A DNA stretch of 64,000 nt from Rhizobiaceae bacterium (GTDB taxonomy: Bacteria; Pseudomonadota; Alphaproteobacteria; Rhizobiales; Rhizobiaceae): contig JAEPMJ010000001.1 of assembly GCA_017644005.1 (NCBI GenBank), forward strand, positions 992,001-1,056,000. Reading direction: 5' to 3'. Of the stretch, positions 51,557 through 59,501 are shown piece after piece. The notes beneath the pieces are model-generated. The model saw only the letters and a list, made by a program, of their open reading frames with translations, was not told where the DNA came from and did no database searches. The position numbers and the translations under genes are program-made. Position 1 is the stretch's first letter; each line of letters starts with the position of its first letter.

Positions 51557-51796
51557 TCAGGTATGCGGCGCCAGCTCGCGTCTGTCGATTTCACGCAAGA
51601 CGGTGTGAAGCAGCCGCTGCAATTCGGCCTCGGCGGCTTCGCGACTGACGCCGAACGCGATCGACAATCGCATCAGGCGCTTCGCAAGCCCGTGCCAGTA
51701 GAGGGATGCGTTGGGGCCGTTCTTTCTGCCCAGGACGGACGCGATGCTGTTCACCAGTTCCGACCGCTGATCAAGCGGTATACGCACGTCACCCAT
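51557..51796 (-). CDS. DUF6074 family small protein
   Basis: 79 residues if started at ATG 51796; the frame stays open to a TTG at 51853 and the start is uncertain. Text such as RIPLDQRSELVNSIASVLGRKNGPNASLYWHGLAKRLMRLSIAFGVSREAAEAELQRLL matches the DUF6074 group of short Rhizobiales proteins. Function unknown. A CtrA-like TTAA-N7-TTAG site lies about 50-65 bases upstream. Confidence 0.6.
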   Translation of the reverse strand: MGDVRIPLDQRSELVNSIASVLGRKNGPNASLYWHGLAKRLMRLSIAFGVSREAAEAELQRLLHTVLREIDRRELAPHT

Positions 51797-51845
51797 ACGC
51801 TTTCGAGCCTCGAGAATTTGTCGGTCCGGACATATTCCCGGATGG

Positions 51846-51860
51846 TTAACCAAGCGTTAG
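51846..51860. promoter_or_regulatory. Possible CtrA-like site
   Basis: TTAA-CCAAGCG-TTAG (51846-51860) matches the CtrA consensus TTAA-N7-TTAA except for the last base. It lies upstream of the DUF6074 gene and at the 3' end of the GMC gene. CtrA is a cell-cycle regulator of alphaproteobacteria. One mismatch and short length make this tentative. Confidence 0.3.
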
Positions 51861-53473
51861 CGGGCATCCTCCAGGATCATCGCCGCGCCCTTTTCGGCAA
51901 TCATGATTGTCGGCGAATTGGTGTTGCCGGAGGTGATCGTCGGCATAACCGAAGCGTCGATGACGCGCAGGCCGGAAACGCCGCGCACGCACAGCCGCTC
52001 GTCGGTGACGGCAAAACGGTCGCCGTCGACGCCCATGCGCGCCGTACCTACGGGATGGAAGATGGTGGTGCCGAGATCGCCGGCAGCGACCAGCAGGTCA
52101 GCGTCCGACGCGACATGGGCGCCGGGCTTGTATTCCTGCGGCTCGTAGGGTGCCATTGCCGGCTGCGCGACGATGCGGCGGGCCCATTTGAGCGACTCAA
52201 CGGCTACCTGTCTGTCGACATCGGTGGAGAGATAGTTGGGGCGAATGTCGGGCTGGCTTGCGGCGTCGGGGCCGTCGAGGTGAATGGACCCGCGGCTTGT
52301 CGGCCGCAGATTGCACACGCTCGCGGTGAAGGCATCGAAGGGGTGCAGCCCGTCACCCCAATTGTCGAGTGACAGCGGCTGGAAATGGAATTCCAGATTG
52401 GCGGTTTCGTATTCGGGCGACGAGCTGACGAACGCGCCCATCTGCGAAGGTGCCATGGTGAGCGGACCGCGACGGCGCAGCGCATAGTCGATACCCATCA
52501 TCGCGCGGCGGAAGAGGTTTGCGTAGTCGCCATTCAACGTGCGGATGCCACTCACCTTGTAGACCGGGCGGATCTGCAGATGGTCCTGCAGGTTGCTGCC
52601 GACGCCGGGCAAATCGACAAGCGGCTCGATGCCGTTTGCCTTGAGCAGCGAGGGATCGCCGATGCCGGACCGCTCAAGGATCGGCGGCGACGCCACCGCC
52701 CCTGCCGAAAGCACGATTTCGCCGACCGCGTCGGCCCGGCGCATCTCGCCGCCCTGCCGATAATGTACCGCTGAAGCACGGCCGTCGCGCAACTCGACAC
52801 GGTCGACAAGCGCCCCGGTGACGATCTTGAGATTGGGTCTCGACATCGCGGGTTTCAGGAATCCGCGCGCTGCCGACCAGCGCCGACCGCGCTTCTGGTT
52901 GACCTGAAAATATGACGAGCCGGAATTGTCGCCCGAATTGAAGTCGTCGATCTTCTCGATCCCGGCCTCGGCGGCCGCATCGCGCAGCCGGTCGAGGATG
53001 TCCCAGCTGATGCGGGGATGCTCCACCCGCCATTCGCCCCCGGATGAATGGAATTCGTTGGGCGGGTTTTCGTGGTCCTCGTGTTTTTTGAAGAAGGGCA
53101 GCACATCGTCCCAACCCCAGCCCGTGAGTCCCAGCTGACGCCAGCCGTCATAGTCGCGCGCCTGTCCGCGCATATAGATCATTGCATTGATTGCCGAGGA
53201 GCCGCCCAGCACCTTGCCGCGCGGATAGGCCAGCGAACGGCCGTTGAGCCCCGGTTCGGCGGCGGTCTTGAACAGCCAGTCTGCCCGCGGATTGCCGATA
53301 GCAAAGAGGTAGCCGACCGGAATGTGGAACCAGATCCAGTTGTCGCGCCCTCCGCCTTCGAGCAGCAGCACGCGGTTCCCGGGATCGGCGGAAAGCCGGT
53401 TGGCGAGCACGCAGCCGGCAGAGCCGGCGCCGCAGATGATGTAATCGAAGCTCTCGCCTGCGGTTGCCGGCAT
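51857..53473 (-). CDS. GMC family FAD-dependent oxidoreductase (choline/alcohol dehydrogenase-like)
   Basis: 538 residues from ATG 53473 with GGGGAGGAA upstream; the frame runs further but without a ribosome site. The FAD Rossmann motif FDYIICGAGSAGCVLANRLSADPGNRVLLLEGG, the GMC signature GKVLGGSSAINAMIYMRGQARDYDGW and the C-terminal HPVGTARMG and SGNTNSPTIMIAEKGA (catalytic His/Asn region) are clear. It oxidises an alcohol using FAD. Substrate unknown; choline dehydrogenase is one relative. The flanking GST gene is 180 bases away. Confidence 0.93.
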   Translation of the reverse strand: MPATAGESFDYIICGAGSAGCVLANRLSADPGNRVLLLEGGGRDNWIWFHIPVGYLFAIGNPRADWLFKTAAEPGLNGRSLAYPRGKVLGGSSAINAMIYMRGQARDYDGWRQLGLTGWGWDDVLPFFKKHEDHENPPNEFHSSGGEWRVEHPRISWDILDRLRDAAAEAGIEKIDDFNSGDNSGSSYFQVNQKRGRRWSAARGFLKPAMSRPNLKIVTGALVDRVELRDGRASAVHYRQGGEMRRADAVGEIVLSAGAVASPPILERSGIGDPSLLKANGIEPLVDLPGVGSNLQDHLQIRPVYKVSGIRTLNGDYANLFRRAMMGIDYALRRRGPLTMAPSQMGAFVSSSPEYETANLEFHFQPLSLDNWGDGLHPFDAFTASVCNLRPTSRGSIHLDGPDAASQPDIRPNYLSTDVDRQVAVESLKWARRIVAQPAMAPYEPQEYKPGAHVASDADLLVAAGDLGTTIFHPVGTARMGVDGDRFAVTDERLCVRGVSGLRVIDASVMPTITSGNTNSPTIMIAEKGAAMILEDAR

Positions 53474-53653
53474 TGTTCCTCCCCTGGTCGCCCTGGCCGA
53501 AGGTGGCACAGCACCAGCGGCATGGAAAGAACCCGGCCATGCGAGCCGGCAGGTTCGAGCGGAACCGACCGCCCGATCTGGCGGCCGGTACCGGCAGGCG
53601 GTCTGTTTCGTCGACAACAACCATGTGGCGAAATCTGCGAAACGGCCCGCCCG

Positions 53654-54451
53654 CTAGACCAGCCCCAGTTCCGCATCGCCGGCGTGGCCGGCATATTTGC
53701 GGCGGGGCGGCCATGGTCGCTCCCTCCAGTGCGGCTCGAAAACGAAGCTCGATTTCTCGCGGCCGTCGAGAAGCGCTCCGTTTCCGGCACCGAACGCATA
53801 ATCGTAATAGAGCTTGACGATCTCCTCGCGGCTCACCTGCTGCGCATCCGGATGCTCCAGGCAGGCATCGCGCCAGATGCGAACCCGTTCATACTTGCGG
53901 TCCGCCGGGAGTTCGAACTCCTCGTAATAGTCGAGGAACCAGAAGCGCATGAACATGGGTGTGAACACCGCCTCGGCCAGACCGAAGCGGTCGAACAGGA
54001 AGACGCCGTCGGGATTGTGCTCGCGCAGGAAATCGTCGATGCCGGCATAAAGGCCGAGCAGCTTCTCGTTGTGCGTGTCGCGGGCAGCGGGATCCTGGTT
54101 CATCACAAACATGTAGCCGGCGCCTGTGAAGGGGCCCTCACGCGCGATCAAAAGCCGCTCGACAGCACGCTCGTAAGGGTCCGCCCGTCGGATCGTTCCC
54201 GTGCCCAGCGTCTCGTCGAAATAATCGAGGATAACCAGGCTCTCCTTGAGGATACGTCCGTCGGGCAGTTCCAGCACCGGTAGCGCCGTGGTGCCCCGTG
54301 TCTTGCGCAGCAGGTCGGGGTCGCGCGGGCGCGTGATGTCGACAACGCGGAACTCGACCTCGTCCCGGAGGCCCTTGAGCGCCAGCAGGATCTCGACCCG
54401 CTGCGAGAACGGGCAGACCGGAATGTGATAAACGACGGGTTTCGCCGGCAT
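53654..54451 (-). CDS. Glutathione S-transferase family protein (Cys-type)
   Basis: 265 residues. The thioredoxin-fold N-terminus begins VVYHIPVCPFSQRVEILLALKGL with CPFSQR giving a catalytic Cys13, as in omega, DHAR-like and related GSTs. LPVLELPDGRILKESLVILDYFDE holds the cis-Pro and Glu-Ser glutathione contacts. A helical C-terminal domain and a long tail (GREKSSFVFEPHWRERPWPP) follow. It likely acts as a glutathione-dependent thiol transferase or reductase. Confidence 0.88.
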   Translation of the reverse strand: MPAKPVVYHIPVCPFSQRVEILLALKGLRDEVEFRVVDITRPRDPDLLRKTRGTTALPVLELPDGRILKESLVILDYFDETLGTGTIRRADPYERAVERLLIAREGPFTGAGYMFVMNQDPAARDTHNEKLLGLYAGIDDFLREHNPDGVFLFDRFGLAEAVFTPMFMRFWFLDYYEEFELPADRKYERVRIWRDACLEHPDAQQVSREEIVKLYYDYAFGAGNGALLDGREKSSFVFEPHWRERPWPPRRKYAGHAGDAELGLV

Positions 54452-54511
54452 TTGAAAATTCCCCCTCGGGCTCGCGGACGGAGCGATTGCGCCGCCCGCA
54501 TCCCGGCCCTG

Positions 54512-54886
54512 TCAGGCCGGTTTTGCGCGGTTTCGGAAAACCGTGAACACGAAAATCAGGATCGAGATCAGCGTGAGCACCGAACCTGCCTTGGCTAGCG
54601 CTTCGCCATCCTGCCGCAAAGCCATGACGATGCCTGGCACGATCAATACAACGCCAAGAGTGGCGATCGCGAAATGGACCTTGGCGAGCTGCGTTTCCGC
54701 CGCCTCCGGTACGTTATGATAATAGATGCCGAACAGTCCCATCGTGACCCAGCCGATCAGGTTGAGATGACCGTGGGCCGGTGAAAGAGAGTGGTCCATC
54801 GTCGCCGACATGACGATGCCCCAGACCATGCCGATCGCCACATAGATGGCGGCTGTTGCGAAAAACCAGAATGCGACTCCGCGCAT
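54512..54886 (-). CDS. Small heme-copper-oxidase-I-like membrane protein, copy B
   Basis: 124 residues with four hydrophobic helices. The core SLSPAHGHLNLIGWVTMGLFGIYYHNVP closely parallels the paralog at 27200-27583 and resembles the subunit I helix of cbb3/NO-reductase-type oxidases with a heme-ligand HxH. An isolated protein this short cannot be a full oxidase. It lies 88 bases from a divergent LysR regulator, which may control it. Function unknown. Confidence 0.75.
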   Translation of the reverse strand: MRGVAFWFFATAAIYVAIGMVWGIVMSATMDHSLSPAHGHLNLIGWVTMGLFGIYYHNVPEAAETQLAKVHFAIATLGVVLIVPGIVMALRQDGEALAKAGSVLTLISILIFVFTVFRNRAKPA

Positions 54887-54974
54887 AACTACCCTCCCCT
54901 TGTGTGAGATCTAAAGCTTAGCCTCGGCGAATTCATATCGGAAATCGATTGTTTTTATGCTAGCAATTCGTTTC

Positions 54975-55931
54975 ATGAATTTACGTGCATTCGACCTCAA
55001 CCTGCTGCGCGTTCTGGACGCCCTGCTGAAGGACCGCTCGACGACTTTGGCGGGCCAGCATATCGGTCTGTCCCAACCGGCAGTTTCGGCTGCGCTTTCG
55101 AGATTGCGCAGGGCACTTGGCGATCCGCTTTTCGTACGGCAGGGACAGAAACTGGAACCGACCGTGTATGCGCTGTCGCTGGAAATGCCGCTGAAGCGCA
55201 TACTGGATGAGTTGGAAGCGCTGCTGTCGGGGCCGGCTAATTTCGATCCTTCCGTGGCCGAAGACATCTTCAAGATTTCCGGGTCGGATTTCTTCTCGAC
55301 CATGCTGATGCCGCAACTGGCGGATCGGCTTGCGCGCGAGGCGCCCGGCATTCGCGTACAGATGGTCGACCTGGTACCGGACAATTATGTCGGCACGCTG
55401 GAAAGCTACGACATCGATCTGGCGTTGATTCCGCAGCTCGAACATCCTGAGTGGATCGAATTTAAGCCGCTGTTCTATTCAAGCTTCGCGATGATCGCTC
55501 GCAAAAGTCATTCAAGGCTGAAACAGGCAGGTGTCAAACCGGGCGAAACGGTGCCAATCGATCTCTTCTGCGACCTCGGTCATGTGCTGTTTTCACCGGA
55601 GGGGAAACTCACGGCGATGGGCGATGCGGCGCTTGCCGCGGTCGGCAGGACGCGGCGGGTCGTGATGACGATGCCGACATTCGCCGGCGTGTGCAGTGCG
55701 GTCATGCAGAGCGACAATGTTGCACTCGTGCCGCGGCAATACGCGATTGCCGAAGCCGACCGGCTGGGAATCGAAATCTACGAATTGCCCATGCCGATGG
55801 TGAGGCCGCTCATCGGTATGATCTGGCATCGGCGAGCCACCAACTCGCCAGCTCACAAATGGCTGCGTGGCGTGATTGCGGAGATGATGATGCCGCTCAA
55901 CGAGAACGAACCGCCGCTGCCACGGGTCTGA
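54975..55931 (+). CDS. LysR family transcriptional regulator
   Basis: 318 residues from ATG 54975 (an in-frame ATG at 54957 is possible). The N-terminal helix-turn-helix (FDLNLLRVLDALLKDRSTTLAGQHIGLSQPAVSAALSRLRRALGDPLFVRQG) is NodD/NahR-like. The C-terminal effector domain follows from about residue 90. It is divergent from the small oxidase-like gene; an obvious LysR T-N11-A palindrome is not visible in the gap. Effector unknown. Confidence 0.92.
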   Translation: MNLRAFDLNLLRVLDALLKDRSTTLAGQHIGLSQPAVSAALSRLRRALGDPLFVRQGQKLEPTVYALSLEMPLKRILDELEALLSGPANFDPSVAEDIFKISGSDFFSTMLMPQLADRLAREAPGIRVQMVDLVPDNYVGTLESYDIDLALIPQLEHPEWIEFKPLFYSSFAMIARKSHSRLKQAGVKPGETVPIDLFCDLGHVLFSPEGKLTAMGDAALAAVGRTRRVVMTMPTFAGVCSAVMQSDNVALVPRQYAIAEADRLGIEIYELPMPMVRPLIGMIWHRRATNSPAHKWLRGVIAEMMMPLNENEPPLPRV

Positions 55932-56077
55932 CATGGAGTGAATACTCACAAAGTCTTGCGCCAGCCGCGCAGTTTTGCAGCGTGACAGCAAGCGAGGCTT
56001 AAGCCTATCCTTTCACCCGGGTGAAATCTTTGCCGACTAGCTTCGTGGGCACGGATTTCGGGCAAACAGGGGGTAGA

Positions 56078-56512
56078 ATGATGAAATCGGTATTCGCTGC
56101 GGCGGGCCTGGTGCTTGCCATCGGTCTGGCCGCTCCGGTTTCCGCCAACGCGGCAAGTGTGGTTGCAAGGGTCGACATTTCAAAACAGACGATGACCGTG
56201 ACACAGCACGGGCGGGTTAAATACCGCTGGCGCGTTTCGACCGCGCGACCGGGGAAGGTGACGCCGACAGGTTCATGGTCCGCGAAGTGGCTGTCGAAAA
56301 ACCACCGGTCGAGCCGCTACAACAATGCGCCTATGCCCTATTCGATCTTCTACAACGGCAATTTCGCGGTTCACGGCACCAATCAGGTGAGCCGGCTCGG
56401 GCGCCCGGCGTCGGCCGGCTGCGTACGGCTCGACGTTTCCAACGCACGCACGCTCTACAATCTCACGCGTCGTGTCGGCCTCAAGAACGTCCGCATCGTC
56501 GTCCAGCGCTGA
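56078..56512 (+). CDS. L,D-transpeptidase (YkuD domain)
   Basis: 144 residues from ATG 56078 (the next codon is also ATG). A Sec signal peptide (SVFAAAGLVLAIGLAAPVSANA) precedes a minimal YkuD domain. The catalytic motif FAVHGTNQVSRLGRPASAGCVRL has His99 and Cys115. It forms 3-3 peptidoglycan crosslinks or attaches proteins to the wall in the periplasm. Single gene with GGGGG before the start. The 193 bases after it lead to the RND transporter and hold two alternative hairpins. Confidence 0.93.
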   Translation: MMKSVFAAAGLVLAIGLAAPVSANAASVVARVDISKQTMTVTQHGRVKYRWRVSTARPGKVTPTGSWSAKWLSKNHRSSRYNNAPMPYSIFYNGNFAVHGTNQVSRLGRPASAGCVRLDVSNARTLYNLTRRVGLKNVRIVVQR

Positions 56513-56657
56513 GCAGACGCTCGATCCAAAGAGGACATTTGCGAACCGCGCGGGGTTAACCCCCTTCGTGGTTTCGTGCTGTTTTGTTTTGCCTCTCCGC
56601 TTTCTTTTTGTCATAGAACCGCGCGGAATTCCCCGGAGGGACAAACGCGCGGGTGAC

Positions 56658-56680
56658 GCGGGCTTGCCTGGCCCGCAAGC
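56658..56680 (+). promoter_or_regulatory. Mutually exclusive hairpins in the RND leader
   Basis: GCGGGC (56658-56663) pairs with GCCCGC (56671-56676), while the overlapping GCTTGC (56662-56667) pairs with GCAAGC (56675-56680). The two 6-bp stems share bases and cannot form together. They end 25 bases before the proposed CTG start and its GGAGG. A switching leader is possible but unproven. Confidence 0.4.
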
Positions 56681-56705
56681 ATGACATGCGGGACAGGAGG
56701 ATACG

Positions 56706-58943
56706 CTGAGGAGTTTCGGCTTCGGGCTTGAGGCGCTGGGGATTTTCGTCGTGCGCTTCCCGCGCATTTTCGCGACCATTATCGTGGTGGCGACGGCGAT
56801 CTGCATCGCGTCCATACCGCGCCTTCACTTCGACGGCAACGTGCTCAACGTGCTCGCCGGCAAGAGCGAGGCGTTCCTCAGCTATCGCCGGGTTCAGAAC
56901 GAGTTTCGCGACTTTTCTGGCGATCTCGGCATCATAGTTCGGGCCCGAGATCTTTATGAGCCCGAAGGCATCGAAAAGCTGCGCAACCTGCATCTCGACC
57001 TGACGCTGGTCGACGGTGTGGAGAGTGTATTTTCGCTCTTTACCGCCGCCAGAATCGATCCGGCCAGCGGCGCCATCACATCGGCCCTGCCGGAGCGATT
57101 TTCAGAGACCGACGACGTGCGCGCCATTATTGCCGATGCGGGCCGAGGCGACCCGCTGATCTCGCAATTCACGCGCATCGACCAAAACGCCGCACTGATC
57201 TCGATCGAAAGCCCGTTTTCGGAGGAGAACGGCAACGCGCCGGAAGCGGAGCCGGTATACCGGCTCCTGCAGGAAATCCGCGACATCGCGCCGCCAGGCC
57301 TGCAGCTCGATTTCGTCGGCTACCCGCTGCTGCGCGCCGATGCGGTGGAAGCGCTGATCTCCGACCAGACGCTGCTGACGATCCTCGGCGTGACCATGGT
57401 GTTCCTGGTCTCGCTGGCGACCTTCCGGGCAATCATACCGGCGGCGATATGCTCGATCCCGGCGCTCGCTTCCGTCGCCTGGGTGCTGGGCGGTTACGCA
57501 ATCAGCGGCTCGAGCATCAACTATCTCTCGACCGCGCTGCCGACGATAGGCATGGTGCTGGCGCTGGCCGACACGATCATGCTGTTCTTCACATGGTCAG
57601 CCATACGCTATCACGGGCTCGACGGCCGCGAGGCGATAGAAGCCGCGATCCGCCGCGTCGGACCCGCCAACTCGATGACCTCGATCACCACCGCGGTCGC
57701 TTTCGGCTCGTTCGCATTCAGCGGCAACCAGGCACTGCGCTCGCTGGCGTTTCTGGGTTCCACGGCAGTGATGATCGCCTTCATCGCCGTCATGGTGGTC
57801 ATGCCGCTGCTGCTCTACTATTTCGGCGGCCGCATCCGCGTGGGCAAACGACAGGGCGTGTTCGAGCCCGTGGGCGATGCGGTTTCGCGCTTCGCGATCT
57901 GGCGGCCCGGCCTCGTCGGCCTGGCGGCTGTGGTGGCAGCGGCCGTGTTTTCGACCGGCCACATTTTCGTCGACGAGCAGCACGACATCACCGCCCAGCT
58001 GCCGCGCGATTCCGAAGCCGCAAACGGCGAGGAACTGGCGGTGGAGATTTTCGGCGGCGTGGCGCCGATCTACATGCTGCTGCCCGTACCCAAAGGCGAG
58101 ACCTGGTCGGACACGGAGGCGCTGGATGCGCTGGGCAAGGCCGAGCGCGCCTTTGGCAGTGAGATCGGGCGCGACCGTACAGTTTCGCTGGCGCGAGTCA
58201 CAACTAGCGGCATGTCGGCATCGGCGCTGGCCGAGGCGATGGACGAAGCGCCCGACAACATGCGCGGCCGTTTTCTCTCTGACGACAGAAGCGAATATCT
58301 GATCACCGGGTCGGTGCCTTATGGAATGAACCCGGCGACGGCGCTCGCTGCTGCCGGCGACGTTGTGCGCGAGCTTGACGCCAACGGCATCGAAGGCGCG
58401 GTGGTGACCGGCTATCCGATCCTGGCCGCCATCGAGATACCCAACATCGTCAACGATTTGCGCAACAGCCTGATCATCGCGATCGTGCTCGGCATTTTCG
58501 TCATCATGCTTGGGTCGCGGGCTCCGCTGGTGTCGCTGGCCGCGCTGCTGCCCAACCTCATACCGGTGCTGTTCATCGAAACCGCGCTGTGGGCGATCGG
58601 CCAGCCCATGGACATTGCGCATGTGATCGCGCTCACAATTGCGTTCGGTATTTCGATCGACAACGCGGTGCATGTGATCAACGCGTTCCTGGCCAATCAC
58701 CGATCGGGCATGACCGACCGCAAGGCAATGCACGAGGCAATCCTGGAAGTTGCGCCGGCACTGGTTTCGGCCACGTTCATGTTCGTCGCCGGGTCGTTCG
58801 GCACGCTCTTCTCAAGCTTGCCCTCGGTCTCCAATCTCGGCTTCCTGATCATCACCACGTTGTGCGTGGCACTGGTTGCGAACCTTGCTTTCCTGCCCGC
58901 CTTGATCCTGACACTTCGGCGGCTTATGGGGCGCGCTGCCTGA
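56706..58943 (+). CDS. RND/MMPL superfamily transporter
   Basis: 745 residues if started at CTG 56706, which has GGAGG followed by five bases before it. The next in-frame usual start, GTG 56751, lacks a good ribosome site and would cut off part of the N-terminal helix. Two repeats of membrane helices (RIFATIIVVATAICIASIP; then six helices each) with large periplasmic loops and the signature DAVEALISDQTLLTILGV, plus the second-half IALTIAFGISIDNAVHVINAFL, mark an MMPL/HpnN-like RND protein. Such transporters move lipids or hydrophobic molecules. It is followed closely by a secreted protein gene. Confidence 0.85.
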   Translation: MRSFGFGLEALGIFVVRFPRIFATIIVVATAICIASIPRLHFDGNVLNVLAGKSEAFLSYRRVQNEFRDFSGDLGIIVRARDLYEPEGIEKLRNLHLDLTLVDGVESVFSLFTAARIDPASGAITSALPERFSETDDVRAIIADAGRGDPLISQFTRIDQNAALISIESPFSEENGNAPEAEPVYRLLQEIRDIAPPGLQLDFVGYPLLRADAVEALISDQTLLTILGVTMVFLVSLATFRAIIPAAICSIPALASVAWVLGGYAISGSSINYLSTALPTIGMVLALADTIMLFFTWSAIRYHGLDGREAIEAAIRRVGPANSMTSITTAVAFGSFAFSGNQALRSLAFLGSTAVMIAFIAVMVVMPLLLYYFGGRIRVGKRQGVFEPVGDAVSRFAIWRPGLVGLAAVVAAAVFSTGHIFVDEQHDITAQLPRDSEAANGEELAVEIFGGVAPIYMLLPVPKGETWSDTEALDALGKAERAFGSEIGRDRTVSLARVTTSGMSASALAEAMDEAPDNMRGRFLSDDRSEYLITGSVPYGMNPATALAAAGDVVRELDANGIEGAVVTGYPILAAIEIPNIVNDLRNSLIIAIVLGIFVIMLGSRAPLVSLAALLPNLIPVLFIETALWAIGQPMDIAHVIALTIAFGISIDNAVHVINAFLANHRSGMTDRKAMHEAILEVAPALVSATFMFVAGSFGTLFSSLPSVSNLGFLIITTLCVALVANLAFLPALILTLRRLMGRAA

Positions 58944-58961
58944 AACGAGAGAGGTTCGGAC

Positions 58962-59492
58962 TTGCCGGGATTTCACAAGCTCATCGCCAGATCGGCGGCC
59001 GCCGCCCTCATCGGGGTTTCCGCGGCCGGTCCGCTGCATGCCGCGGAGGGCGCGGAGATTCTCGCCGCCTTCCAGGGCGACTGGCGCGGCAGCGGCGAGG
59101 CACGTCCCAATCTGCGCTCGGAACTGACCCGCATCACCTGCCGCATCTCTGCCAGTTTTGACGCGGCAGAAACCGCACTCAGCAATACCGGCAAATGCGG
59201 AACCACCAAGGGTGCGCAGAAACTGGAAGGCAAACTCAGGATCGTCGGCGACGAGCTCACCGGCAATTTCCTGGGCGCTGCCGCGAACCACGGGCTTGTG
59301 AATGTGACGCTGCGCATCGCCGAAAACATGATCGTCACCGAAGCCCAGGTCGAAGACGCCGGCAAGATGGTGAAGGTGCGAACCTTCGTTACCCCTCCGC
59401 AGGATGACGCCTTTCTGGTGCAAAGCCAGTTTTTCGACCGTGCGTCGAACAGCTGGGTGGTTTCCGGCGAGATCGAATTCCGCCGCCAGTAG
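58962..59492 (+). CDS. Secreted protein of unknown function
   Basis: 176 residues from TTG 58962 with GAGAGG six bases upstream. The N-terminus is a Sec signal peptide (HKLIARSAAAALIGVSAAGPLHA). The mature part has a Trp-rich opening (FQGDWRGSGEARPNL), one cysteine pair candidate (TCRISASFD and KCGTTKG) and a beta-strand-rich body ending SGEIEFRRQ, like a small periplasmic lipocalin-type barrel, though I do not recognise a family. It follows the RND gene by 18 bases, so it may be its periplasmic partner. Confidence 0.75.
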   Translation: MPGFHKLIARSAAAALIGVSAAGPLHAAEGAEILAAFQGDWRGSGEARPNLRSELTRITCRISASFDAAETALSNTGKCGTTKGAQKLEGKLRIVGDELTGNFLGAAANHGLVNVTLRIAENMIVTEAQVEDAGKMVKVRTFVTPPQDDAFLVQSQFFDRASNSWVVSGEIEFRRQ

Positions 59493-59501
59493 CCGCTGAA
59501 G

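Noticed and set aside
56550..56580. GGGGTTAACCCC palindrome after the L,D-transpeptidase as a terminator
   Set aside because: It has no loop-forming spacer, and the T-rich stretch begins too far downstream for a standard terminator.
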